Made by a program: the position numbers and the translations under genes. This document shows positions 43,858-52,700 of a DNA stretch of 64,000 bases, one piece after another. The notes under the pieces are model-generated. The model had not been told where the DNA came from. It searched no databases and worked only from the letters and a program-made list of their open reading frames with translations. How positions within the stretch are numbered: the first letter of the stretch is position 1; every line of letters begins with the position of its first letter. The stretch is from Saccharicrinis sp963675435 (GTDB taxonomy: Bacteria; Bacteroidota; Bacteroidia; Bacteroidales; Marinilabiliaceae): contig OY776216.1 in assembly GCA_963675435.1 (NCBI GenBank), forward strand, positions 3,162,001 through 3,226,000. The letters run 5' to 3'.

Positions 43858-45162
43858 TTATTTTTTACGCATGAAAATTTGAACAGGAACTCCTGAAAAA
43901 TCCCACATTTTTCTTAGTTTATTTTCTAAGAAACGCTTGTAAGGCTCTCTTACATACTGGGGTAAATTACAGAAAAAAGCAAATGCAGGGGTATTAGTTG
44001 GTAACTGCATAATGTACTTAATTTTAATGTATTTACCTTTTGTGGATGGAGGTGGATTGTCTTGTACAATCTGTTGCATAGCTTCATTTAGTTTTGAAGT
44101 AGGGATTTTACGTGTTTTATTGTTGTAAACCGTAACTGCCATTTCAAGCGCTTTATGAATACGTTGTTTTGTTAATACAGAAGTAAAAACAATTGGGAAA
44201 TCAACAAAAGGTGCAAATTTAGATTTTACCTGCTCCTCATATTTTTTCATGGTCATGGTATCTTTCTCAATCAAATCCCATTTGTTGATTAATATTACAA
44301 CCCCCTTTTTATTTTTTTGAATTAACTGAAATATTTTTTGATCCTGACTTTCAACACCTCTGGTTGCATCAATCATCAATAAACAAACATCTGAGTTTTC
44401 AATTGCTCTAATGGCACGCATTACACTATAAAACTCAAGATCCTCACTTACTTTTGATTTTTTACGAACTCCAGCTGTATCTACTAAATAAAAGTCGTGT
44501 CCAAATTTATTGTACCGTGTATATATCGAATCTCTGGTTGTACCTGAGATTGGTGTTACAATATTTCTATCCTCACCAATAAAAGCATTTACAATAGAAG
44601 ATTTACCGGCATTGGGTCTACCAACAATTGCAAATCTTGGAATATCTAATTCTTCAACGTTTTCAGTACTTGGAAATACCTCAATAAGTCTATCCAATAA
44701 TTCACCGGTTCCTGATCCGTTAATAGATGAAACTGTAAAAAGTTCTTCAAGACCTAAAGCATAAAAATAGCTGGCTTCAGAAATTCTTTCAGCGTTATCT
44801 ACTTTATTGGCAATCATTAAAACTTTTTTGTTGCTTCGTCTTAAAATATCAGCAACCATTTCGTCATAATCAGTAATGCCAGTTGTTACGTCAAGCATAA
44901 AAAGAATAACATCAGCTTCTTCTATGGCAATAAGTACTTGCTTACGAATTTCTTCTTCAAATATATCATCAGAACCAACAGCATAACCTCCTGTGTCTAC
45001 AACAGAAAATTCTAATCCGTTCCAAACACATTTACCATAAATTCTGTCGCGTGTTACACCACTTTCCTCATTCACAATGGCAGTACGAGTTTCAGTCAAC
45101 CTATTGAAAAGTGTTGATTTACCTACATTTGGTCTTCCTACTATGGCTGCTATATTTCCCAT
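43858..45162 (-). CDS. der: Ribosome assembly GTPase Der (EngA)
   Basis: The 434-residue protein has the tandem GTPase architecture unique to Der: first domain with GRPNVGKSTLFNRL, DTGGY and NKVD, second domain with GRPNAGKSSIVNAF, DTAGVRKKSK and NKWDL, and a C-terminal KH-like domain. Der acts in 50S subunit assembly. A TATCTTTG promoter box at 45206-45213 lies upstream. It follows era on the same strand but has its own promoter. Confidence 0.97.
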   Translation of the reverse strand: MGNIAAIVGRPNVGKSTLFNRLTETRTAIVNEESGVTRDRIYGKCVWNGLEFSVVDTGGYAVGSDDIFEEEIRKQVLIAIEEADVILFMLDVTTGITDYDEMVADILRRSNKKVLMIANKVDNAERISEASYFYALGLEELFTVSSINGSGTGELLDRLIEVFPSTENVEELDIPRFAIVGRPNAGKSSIVNAFIGEDRNIVTPISGTTRDSIYTRYNKFGHDFYLVDTAGVRKKSKVSEDLEFYSVMRAIRAIENSDVCLLMIDATRGVESQDQKIFQLIQKNKKGVVILINKWDLIEKDTMTMKKYEEQVKSKFAPFVDFPIVFTSVLTKQRIHKALEMAVTVYNNKTRKIPTSKLNEAMQQIVQDNPPPSTKGKYIKIKYIMQLPTNTPAFAFFCNLPQYVREPYKRFLENKLRKMWDFSGVPVQIFMRKK

Positions 45163-45205
45163 TTTATATGCTGGTTTTGTGTATTTATCTTAATTAAAAA
45201 GCGTG

Positions 45206-45213
45206 CAAAGATA
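45206..45213 (-). promoter_or_regulatory. -7 box (TATCTTTG) for der
   Basis: TATCTTTG on the minus strand is a very good match to the Bacteroidota TAnnTTTG box, 44 bases before the start codon. Confidence 0.55.
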
Positions 45214-45311
45214 ATGATTAATTTAGCACTATATAATAATGCTGAATAAATTAACTAAGTTTTTACAAATTAGACAGATAGTTTTGCTTCTTTTAGAATC
45301 AAAAATTGTTG

Positions 45312-46196
45312 TTATTTTTGATCGTATCCAAAGTTTCTAAGTGTTTTATCTTTATCTCTCCAGTCTTTGTTAACTTTTACGTAAAGCTGTAGAAAAACCT
45401 TCTTATCCAGAAATTTCTCCATGTCTTTTCTGGCTTCTGTACCAGTTTTTTTCAATGCGCTACCTTTGTGTCCAATAATAATTCCTTTTTGAGACTCTCT
45501 GGCAACGTGGATAATGGCTCTGATATTTACCTGATCTTCCGCTTCCTTAAATTCTTCTATTTCTACTTCAACAGAGTAAGGAATTTCTTTTTGATAATAT
45601 AACAATATCTTTTCGCGGATGATTTCAGAAATGAAGAATCTAGTCGGTTTATCAGTTAAGGCCTCTTTATCATAGTATGGATCTCCTTCGGGTAATAATT
45701 CTTTAATTCTTTTTAAAAGGTTTTCAGTATTAAACCCGTGTAACGCCGACATCGGAAAAATTTCAGCCTTAGGCAATTCCTCTTTCCATCTGGTTACTAA
45801 TTCATCAAGTTGCTCAGGATTTGATTCATCAATTTTATTAATAACCAGGATAACAGGTGAATCTGTTTTCTTAACACTGCTTAAAAAATCACTGTTTTTG
45901 TCAATTTTTTCAACAATGTCAGTCATGTAAATGATAATATCAGCATCTTGTAACGCAGTTTTTGAGAATCTAAGCATTGATTCCTGTAGCTTGTAGTTTG
46001 GTTTCAGAACGCCTGGAGTATCTGAAAATACAATCTGATAATCTTCTTCGTTCACAATTCCAAGAATTCTGTGTCTTGTAGTTTGTGCTTTTGAAGTAAT
46101 TATAGATAATTTTTCTCCAACTAATTTATTGGTTAATGTTGACTTTCCAACGTTCGGGTTTCCAACAATATTTACAAATCCTGCTTTGTGCTTCAT
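45312..46196 (-). CDS. era: GTPase Era
   Basis: The 294-residue protein has the GTPase motifs GNPNVGKSTLTNKL, DTPGVLKP and NKID, followed by the family-specific segments EIIREKILLYYQKEIPYSVEVE and the KH-domain GHKGSALKKTGTEARKDMEKF. Era binds 16S rRNA and helps mature the 30S subunit. The N-terminus MKHKAGFVNIVGNPNVGKST fixes the start. A TATCTTCG box lies at 46220-46227. Confidence 0.97.
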   Translation of the reverse strand: MKHKAGFVNIVGNPNVGKSTLTNKLVGEKLSIITSKAQTTRHRILGIVNEEDYQIVFSDTPGVLKPNYKLQESMLRFSKTALQDADIIIYMTDIVEKIDKNSDFLSSVKKTDSPVILVINKIDESNPEQLDELVTRWKEELPKAEIFPMSALHGFNTENLLKRIKELLPEGDPYYDKEALTDKPTRFFISEIIREKILLYYQKEIPYSVEVEIEEFKEAEDQVNIRAIIHVARESQKGIIIGHKGSALKKTGTEARKDMEKFLDKKVFLQLYVKVNKDWRDKDKTLRNFGYDQK

Positions 46197-46219
46197 ATAA
46201 AATTTAATTAAATATGCTG

Positions 46220-46227
46220 CGAAGATA
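46220..46227 (-). promoter_or_regulatory. -7-like box (TATCTTCG) for era
   Basis: One base differs from TAnnTTTG. It is 24-31 bases before the era start codon on the minus strand. Confidence 0.4.
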
Positions 46228-46380
46228 CGAGATTAACCTATTTCACACAATATACATTGATGTGGATATGTATTTTCTGTTATTTTTGATGCCAAAATTT
46301 ACATTGTAAAGCGACTGTTTGAATTAAGTATTCATAATTATTAAGGAATTCATTTGGTTGTTGAAAATAAAATAAAAAAA

Positions 46381-46785
46381 ATGAAAAAGTTTATTCAACC
46401 TGTTAATATCAGGTTTTTTGATATTGATATGAATATGCATGTAAATAATTCAGTTTACTTTACATATATGGAAAATGCTCGCACTGAATTGTTAATGGAT
46501 GACTTTATAAAGTGTAAAGAGGAGGGAAAAACATTTGTTATTTCCGAAACCTCCTGTAAATATAAAAATCCAATGCATTTAGGTGACCATGTTGTATGCG
46601 AAATTGTATTTACAGTAAAAAGATCTGTACAATTTAATGTAGAGTACACATTTAAAAATGAAGACACCGATTTAGTATATGCAATTGGAGATACGAAAGT
46701 GGTTATGATTAATGAAGCTAATAACAGACCAATACCAATTCCTCAATATCTGATTGATAATTTTATGAATACAAGAAATCGATAA
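46381..46785 (+). CDS. Acyl-CoA thioesterase, 4-hydroxybenzoyl-CoA thioesterase (YbgC) type
   Basis: From the ATG at 46381 the protein has 134 residues, the usual length. The hotdog signature FFDIDMNMHVNNSVYFTYMENAR near residue 11-33 (positions given) contains the active-site Asp and the conserved HVNN. It hydrolyses acyl-CoA thioesters in the cytoplasm; the acyl group is unknown. An upstream TTG start would add nine basic residues and is less likely. Confidence 0.85.
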   Translation: MKKFIQPVNIRFFDIDMNMHVNNSVYFTYMENARTELLMDDFIKCKEEGKTFVISETSCKYKNPMHLGDHVVCEIVFTVKRSVQFNVEYTFKNEDTDLVYAIGDTKVVMINEANNRPIPIPQYLIDNFMNTRNR

Positions 46786-46927
46786 TACTATGTATTACCT
46801 TGCGAATAAGTATGAATGAATCCATTTGCATTGTGTTCGTATCGGTGTAATGTTTTGTATGATGTCTGTGTGGGATTCTTGTTTTTAGTATATTGTTAAA
46901 TGAAGAATAATTACTTGTTACTCTATT

Positions 46928-46944
46928 TTTAGATCGTATCTAAA
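46928..46944. promoter_or_regulatory. Perfect 17-nt palindrome upstream of mntP (possible MntR/DtxR-type operator)
   Basis: TTTAGAT-CGT-ATCTAAA is a perfect 7-3-7 inverted repeat just upstream of the mntP promoter box. DtxR/MntR-family operators often have a TTTAG...CTAAA form. Confidence 0.5.
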
Positions 46945-46976
46945 TTAAATTAATTATTGAGGGATAAATATTTTTA

Positions 46977-46984
46977 TAAATTTG
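46977..46984 (+). promoter_or_regulatory. -7 box (TAAATTTG) for mntP
   Basis: TAAATTTG fits TAnnTTTG, with a TATTG 17 bases upstream as a possible -33 element. The gene starts 20 bases later. Confidence 0.5.
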
Positions 46985-47003
46985 CTCCACCAAAAAATCA
47001 ATA

Positions 47004-47570
47004 ATGAATATTTTACCACTTATACTTATAGGAATAGGTTTGTCAATAGATAGTTTGGCGGCAAGTATTACTACAGGGGCTTGCTGTAAACGAATAAAAA
47101 CTAAACATATTTTTAAAGTGGCTGTTTTTATGGCTGTTTTTCAGGGAGGGATGCCATATGTTGGTTGGTTAATTGGTAGTAGTTTTAAAGCAGCCATTGA
47201 AGATTATGACCATTGGATTGCTTTTTTTCTATTATTCTTGATCGGTTTTAAATTAATTTATGAAGGATTAACAGAATCGGATGAAAACTGCAGTTCGTTT
47301 AATCCATCCAATAATTTGTTGCTAATTGGAATGGCTATTGCAACCAGCATAGACGCATTAGTTGTAGGAATTAGTTTTGGTTTAATAGAGATAAATATTT
47401 ATCTGGCTATGTTAATTATTGGAGTCTTGACCTTTATATTTTCAACATCCGGGGTTGTTATCGGGCGAAAAATAGGAAATAAAATTAATGCCGGCATCGA
47501 TGTGTTTGGAGGTATTGTTTTAATAGGATTAGGGGTTAAAATTCTACTATCTCATATATATAACTTATAA
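47004..47570 (+). CDS. mntP: Manganese efflux pump MntP
   Basis: The 188-residue inner-membrane protein has six predicted spans. Diagnostic features are GLSIDSLAASITTGA at the N-terminus and ATSIDALVVGISFGL in the second half; their Asp residues are typical of MntP. It exports Mn2+. The palindrome upstream fits metal-dependent control. It is convergent with the following GNAT gene with almost no gap. Confidence 0.93.
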   Translation: MNILPLILIGIGLSIDSLAASITTGACCKRIKTKHIFKVAVFMAVFQGGMPYVGWLIGSSFKAAIEDYDHWIAFFLLFLIGFKLIYEGLTESDENCSSFNPSNNLLLIGMAIATSIDALVVGISFGLIEINIYLAMLIIGVLTFIFSTSGVVIGRKIGNKINAGIDVFGGIVLIGLGVKILLSHIYNL

Positions 47571-47571
47571 G

Positions 47572-48075
47572 CTAAACGGTTTCAAGTATCTTTTCATAAA
47601 TAACAACATCCAGTATTTTACCAAATTTTTCACCTACTTGTTTAAAGTGAGCGCACCTTTCGTAGTTACATTTTTCAAATACACGAACACTAGCTATATT
47701 TTCAGCAGTAATTACCCCCAAAAGAACTTTTATGTCTTTGTTTTTGGCAATTGTTTCAATTAGTTCCAAGGTTTCTTTACCATAGCCTTTGCCACCCTTT
47801 TCTGGTTTTAAATAAATCGTAACCTCGGCTGTTCTGTCGTATGCTTGTCGTGGTTTATAATAACCAAGGTAAGCATAGCCACAGTTTTCGCCCTCTTTAT
47901 TCTTGATAATAAAAGTTTCGTACTTATGATGCTTGAATGGAACGATGGTTTTTATCTCTTCGATATCAACATGCTCCGTGTGAAAAGTTGCTGTCGAATT
48001 TTTTATGTAATAATTATATACGTCGCAAATAAAAGGTAAATCATCTGCGTGTATGGGTTTTAGTGTAATGTTCAT
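47572..48075 (-). CDS. GNAT family N-acetyltransferase, phosphinothricin acetyltransferase-like
   Basis: The 167-residue protein matches the PAT/YncA branch: DLPFICDVYNYYIKNSTATF at the start, TVEVTIYL-like strand (TAEVTIYLKPEKGGKGYGKE) with the acetyl-CoA loop, and ITAENIASVRVFEKCNYE near the end. Such enzymes acetylate amino-acid analogues or methionine derivatives. The substrate here is unknown. It is separated from rhaM by about 135 bases. Confidence 0.87.
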   Translation of the reverse strand: MNITLKPIHADDLPFICDVYNYYIKNSTATFHTEHVDIEEIKTIVPFKHHKYETFIIKNKEGENCGYAYLGYYKPRQAYDRTAEVTIYLKPEKGGKGYGKETLELIETIAKNKDIKVLLGVITAENIASVRVFEKCNYERCAHFKQVGEKFGKILDVVIYEKILETV

Positions 48076-48143
48076 GAGTGTGTAATAAAATTTAATACAA
48101 ATCTAAAGAATAATATGGTTTGAAAATTATTATCAGTAAAATA

Positions 48144-48176
48144 AAAGTGGTTGCCCCTATAAAAAGACAACCTCTT
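48144..48176 (-). terminator. Probable terminator of the RhaM/GH43 operon
   Basis: On the minus strand GAGGTTGT ... GCAACC forms a short stem with a T-rich loop and is followed by ACTTTTATTTT. The stem is only about 6 bp, so confidence is moderate. Confidence 0.5.
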
Positions 48177-48210
48177 AAACTCAAAATGCTAAATGAAAAA
48201 ATCTAAAACA

Positions 48211-48525
48211 CTATTCCATATGAAATAGTTCCTTTAGTTCGATTGAAACTGGCGAATTATCAGGGTTTGTTTTCATGATATCAGCCATAAACTTCCACCA
48301 TTTTTGTACTATTTCAGTCTGTCCTAAGTCTTGAGAACCTCCATCTCCACTTACTTTTTGAAAGGCAAAGAGAATGTTGGTTTCTTCATCTAAAAAAATA
48401 GAGTACTCACTAACTCCGGCATCTTTTAATAGCTTAATTAATTCAGGCCAAATTTCATTATGTCGTTTTTTATATTCTTCTTTTTGACCTTCGGTCAAGT
48501 ACATTTTAAAGGCTAATCTTTTCAT
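48211..48525 (-). CDS. rhaM: L-rhamnose mutarotase
   Basis: The 104-residue protein fits RhaM in length and motifs: RLAFKMYLTEGQKEEYKKRH, then NEIWPEL with the His-Asn-x-x-Trp region, NILFAFQKV and a late WWKFMADIM with paired tryptophans. RhaM interconverts alpha and beta L-rhamnose. It is 25 bases downstream of the GH43-like lipoprotein gene, so the pair probably handles a rhamnose-containing glycan. Confidence 0.92.
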   Translation of the reverse strand: MKRLAFKMYLTEGQKEEYKKRHNEIWPELIKLLKDAGVSEYSIFLDEETNILFAFQKVSGDGGSQDLGQTEIVQKWWKFMADIMKTNPDNSPVSIELKELFHME

Positions 48526-48550
48526 AGACTTTGATTTTGATTTATTGATT

Positions 48551-49528
48551 TTATTTAAGCTGTTGTAGATTTTTAATAATTGTTTTGCTTACAGGAAATG
48601 CTGTACCATGACGAATTCCCTTAGGAACGCTGATAGAATCAGAAATGTCTTCCCATTTTTTACCATCTAATGTTCTGATGGCACCGTATTTTTTATCCCG
48701 ATATTTATCAAAATAGAGGTATATGTATTTTCCAATTTTTAATGGAGTGGGGCCTTCTGCCCATGAATCACCAGAAATACTTTCCGACACTTCTGTTGGG
48801 AATCCTGATTTTAAATCATTTGTGAAGGTGGTTCTCAGGTTTTTCTCTGCAGGAGCTGACATTTCGTTTTTGATTACCATCATATAAGCTGAATCTGTTG
48901 TAATAATGGCACCATCAATTACACTAAATCCGGGTTCAAAAAATAACTTAGTTGGAGAAAATGTCTCAAAATCTTTGGTAGTGGTGTAATATAATCTGTG
49001 ATTCAATCCTTTTTCACTTTTGGAAGTTTCTATCTCTTCAAATAATTCTGGTACTGTAGAAGCCCAAACAATGTAGAATAAATCATCTTTTTTGTCATAA
49101 AAAACTTCAGGAGCCCAAGTGTTTTTGGTACTTTCTAAATGATTCATAACCGGAAGGAATTTTTGTTTGCTCCAGTGGATTAAATCTTTCGATGAAGCAT
49201 AACCAATTCCATGATCCCACCAGCTGGTTGTCCATACCATATGAAATGTACCATCTTTCCCTTGTGCAACACTAGGGTCGCGCATAAGAGAATCTTTTCC
49301 TACAACGGGTTTCAGTAACGACTGGTCATTATTTAAAGCCTCCCACTTTAATCCATCCATACTATATGCCAGATGAAGCCCATCCTTACCATTGTTATTG
49401 AAATAACTAAACAAATAACCTATATCAGGTTTTTCACTGGATGTTTTTTCTGACTTTTTTGGCCCAATACAAGAAATTGTAGTAAACAATACTATTGTTA
49501 AGGCAATGAAAACATGATTTTTACGCAT
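48551..49528 (-). CDS. Glycoside hydrolase family 43-like lipoprotein
   Basis: The 325-residue protein carries a lipoprotein signal with Cys 20 (LFTTISC). The rest is a five-bladed beta-propeller of the GH43/GH32-like type: LHLAYSMDGLKWEAL, LMRDPSVAQGKDGTFHMVWTT (the likely acid/base Asp region), WAPEVFYDKKDDLFYIVWAS (a conserved WAPE element), and SWAEGPTPLKIGKYIYLYFD (a late Glu). Several catalytic-like carboxylates are visible, but I cannot name the linkage. It acts at the cell envelope, most likely on rhamnose- or arabinose-containing polysaccharide, given RhaM next to it and the divergent hybrid regulator. Confidence 0.8.
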   Translation of the reverse strand: MRKNHVFIALTIVLFTTISCIGPKKSEKTSSEKPDIGYLFSYFNNNGKDGLHLAYSMDGLKWEALNNDQSLLKPVVGKDSLMRDPSVAQGKDGTFHMVWTTSWWDHGIGYASSKDLIHWSKQKFLPVMNHLESTKNTWAPEVFYDKKDDLFYIVWASTVPELFEEIETSKSEKGLNHRLYYTTTKDFETFSPTKLFFEPGFSVIDGAIITTDSAYMMVIKNEMSAPAEKNLRTTFTNDLKSGFPTEVSESISGDSWAEGPTPLKIGKYIYLYFDKYRDKKYGAIRTLDGKKWEDISDSISVPKGIRHGTAFPVSKTIIKNLQQLK

Positions 49529-49550
49529 AATCTTATTTAATTTATACTAT

Positions 49551-49623
49551 TGACCTGAATTCGACATAAAATTATGGATTCTATGCCAATCTGAATTCTT
49601 AAATTTTAATCGAACTCTGGTTA
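49551..49623. mobile_element. 73-bp mini-copy of the MITE-like element
   Basis: Ends TGACCTGAATTCGACATAAAATTA (positions 49551-49574) and, on the opposite strand, TAACCAGAGTTCGATTAAAA are imperfect inverted repeats of the same family as the 28276-28541 element. It lies between the GH43-like gene and the hybrid regulator, 170 bases before the latter's start. Confidence 0.55.
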
Positions 49624-49795
49624 TTACAATTATAGGAGTCCATTATACATTTAATAATGGATAATCATACATAAACCTGTAAAATTTGTTATGTACACCT
49701 TCCAGAGCCCTATTTTTGCTATATTTATCATGCCAAATTTCATCTGGTTATATGAGTTGATTATTGGTTGGTTCTTAAACATTTTATGTATTTAC

Positions 49796-52700
49796 ATGAG
49801 CAAGATAAATAGAGGAATTAGGAGATTATTTTTTATATACATATTATTTTTTCCATTTTTACTACAAGCACAGAATAATTTACAGTTTCAGCAGATAGGA
49901 ACACAAGAAGGTTTACCTCAAAATACCGTAAGAACAATACATATTGATCGGGATGGATTTTTATGGGCAGGTACTTTAGATGGTTTAGTTCGTTATGATG
50001 GGAAACGCTTTATTAATTATAAACCTCGATTAGGTTCAGAGAATCAAATTTCGGATTCAAGAATACGAAGAATTTTTGAAGATAAGGATGGTTTTTTATG
50101 GATTAGGAAATACGACAATAGCTTTAATTGTTATAGTAAACAATTGGAAGAAATTATACCTTTTTATTATAATGATGTTCGTGTTCAATTACCATATCAA
50201 AATTATTTAGAAACTCAATCCGGTAATATTTGGTTATGGGATTATCAGACAGGGTGTGTAAAGATATCTAAGGGAGCTGATTTATTTCCAAAGATTGATA
50301 TGTTAGTCTCCAAACAATCCAATTCATTAACCAACTTTCATGTTAATTTTATATATGAAGATGCTGATTCAATATGTTGGATTTTATGTAGTAACGGATT
50401 AAACAGGGTGGATCAACAAGGAAATATCACGAAGTTTTTTCAAGATAATCAAAAGGGAGAGTTTATCAGAATTCTGGAACAGGAAACAAAAACTTACTTT
50501 TTAACAAATCAGGGTAATATTTATACTTATGATAAAAATAAATCAACCTTTTTACCAACAAGTATTTTTAAGGGAGATGATATCATTATAAATATGATTC
50601 AATATGATGTTGATAATATACTAATATCAACCAGAACTAAAGGCTTAATTAAGTATAATACAAAGAAGAAAATATACAGTACAGATATTAAATTTTTTAA
50701 AAATAAATACATTTCCACTCCACATATTATTAAAGACTCAAAAAATGCGATTTGGGTATATGATCAGTCGGGTGATGTTGAATATTTAAGTCCGGATCAT
50801 AAAACTTACCATAATTTTAAACTAGTTCAACCAAAGATTGCTAATGTAATTGATGATTGCCGTTATAATATATTTGAAGATTCAAAAGGCGTTTACTGGA
50901 TTACAACATATGGGAATGGATTATTCCGATTTAATGCAGATAATGGAACGCTGACAAACTATAAATACGAAAAAGGAGTGAATAGTTTGGCTTGTGATTA
51001 TCTGTTGTCAATAACCGAAGATCAGGCAGGAAACATCTGGATTGGCTGTGAATATACAGGAATAGTTAAAGTATCAACTGAAAAATTAAATTATAAAAAG
51101 ATAAAACCAGAAGATACGGAATCACCAGGTACAACCAATTATGTTAAGGTGATTCATAAAGACTCCAATAATAATATTTGGGTGGGTACTAAAAATGGTG
51201 GACTCTATGTTTATGATAAGAACTTACAAAATAAAGTTTGCGTTCATCCAAGTATGAATCCCTACACTATATTAGAAGACTCCAAAGGACGTATATGGGT
51301 AGGAACAAAAGGTAGTGGAATATACGTTTTAAACAGCCGGAGCCATAAGCAAATCTATCATTTTGTCCATCGTGATGATAAAAAGGAAAGCTTAATTAAT
51401 AATTATATTTTCGATATTCTTGAAGATAACAATCATCGTATTTGGATTGCATCTTTTTCAGGAGGATTAGATTTAGTGCAGGAAGGTAAAACTGATGTTA
51501 AATTTAAGCATTACTTAAATGATAAGGGAAATTTAAGTTACCTGAGATGTTTGTTGCAGGATGATGAAGGTAGGATGTGGGTTGGAAGTTATATTGGATT
51601 GATTAGTTTTAATCCCGATGACTTTATTCAAAATCCAAATTTGTATACCATTTACACGTATAACCCTGGTCATTCTGATGGATTGAATAGTAATGATATC
51701 AAATCATTGTATCAGGATAGTAAAGGCCAGTTATGGATTGGAACTGCAGGCGGTGGCTTAAATATGTTTGTTAAGGATAGTCCCGATAAGCAAGGTGAGT
51801 TTAAAAAATATACAAAAGAGCAAGGATTGCCATCAAATATTGTGACCTCAATATTAGAAAGTAAAGACAGTGTGATATGGGTGAGTACAGAAAATGGGCT
51901 GGCCCATATTGATGAGGATGAAAATACCTTTTCAACTTATCGTTTTACTGATAAGACTTATCCTAATTATTATAGTGAAAACGCAAGTTTGTTATGTGAA
52001 GATGGTACTATGTTATGGGGAACGTTGGATGGGTTAATTGCTTTTGATCCAAGTGAAATTAAGCTGAATAAAGATGTTCCTCCGGTTGTTTTAACTGATT
52101 TCTTTATTTTCGATCAGCGTATTGAAACCTATCAGGAAAATAGTCCTTTAAACGAGTCTATTAGTAAGTCAAATGAAGTTACGCTTAAATACGAACAAAG
52201 AACATTTACTATAAATTTTGCATGTTTAGATTTAACAGATGCTAATCAGAATAAGTATTCTTACAAAATGGATAACTATGATCAGTATTGGAGTCAACCA
52301 GGCACAAATAATTGGGCAACTTATAAAAATATGCCTCCCGGAGAGTATAAGTTTATGGTTAAAGGAGCCAATGCAGATGGACAATGGAGCAATGAGGTTA
52401 CTACCTGTAAGTTTATTGTTAAGCCTCCGTTATGGAAAACCATTTATGCCATTATATTATATTTCATCATATTTATTATTTTAACTATTGTAGTTATTCG
52501 ATTTTCAGTAAAGATACACCGATTGAATTCAACTGTTAAAATGGAAAAACAATTAACCGACTATAAACTACGCTTTTTTACTAATATTTCACATGAGTTC
52601 CGTACTCCATTGACTTTGATTCGTGGTGCTATTGAACGTTTAAATAGTTTTAAACAGCTACCTGTAGAAGTTGAGCATAATGTGAGCTTGTTAAACAGGA

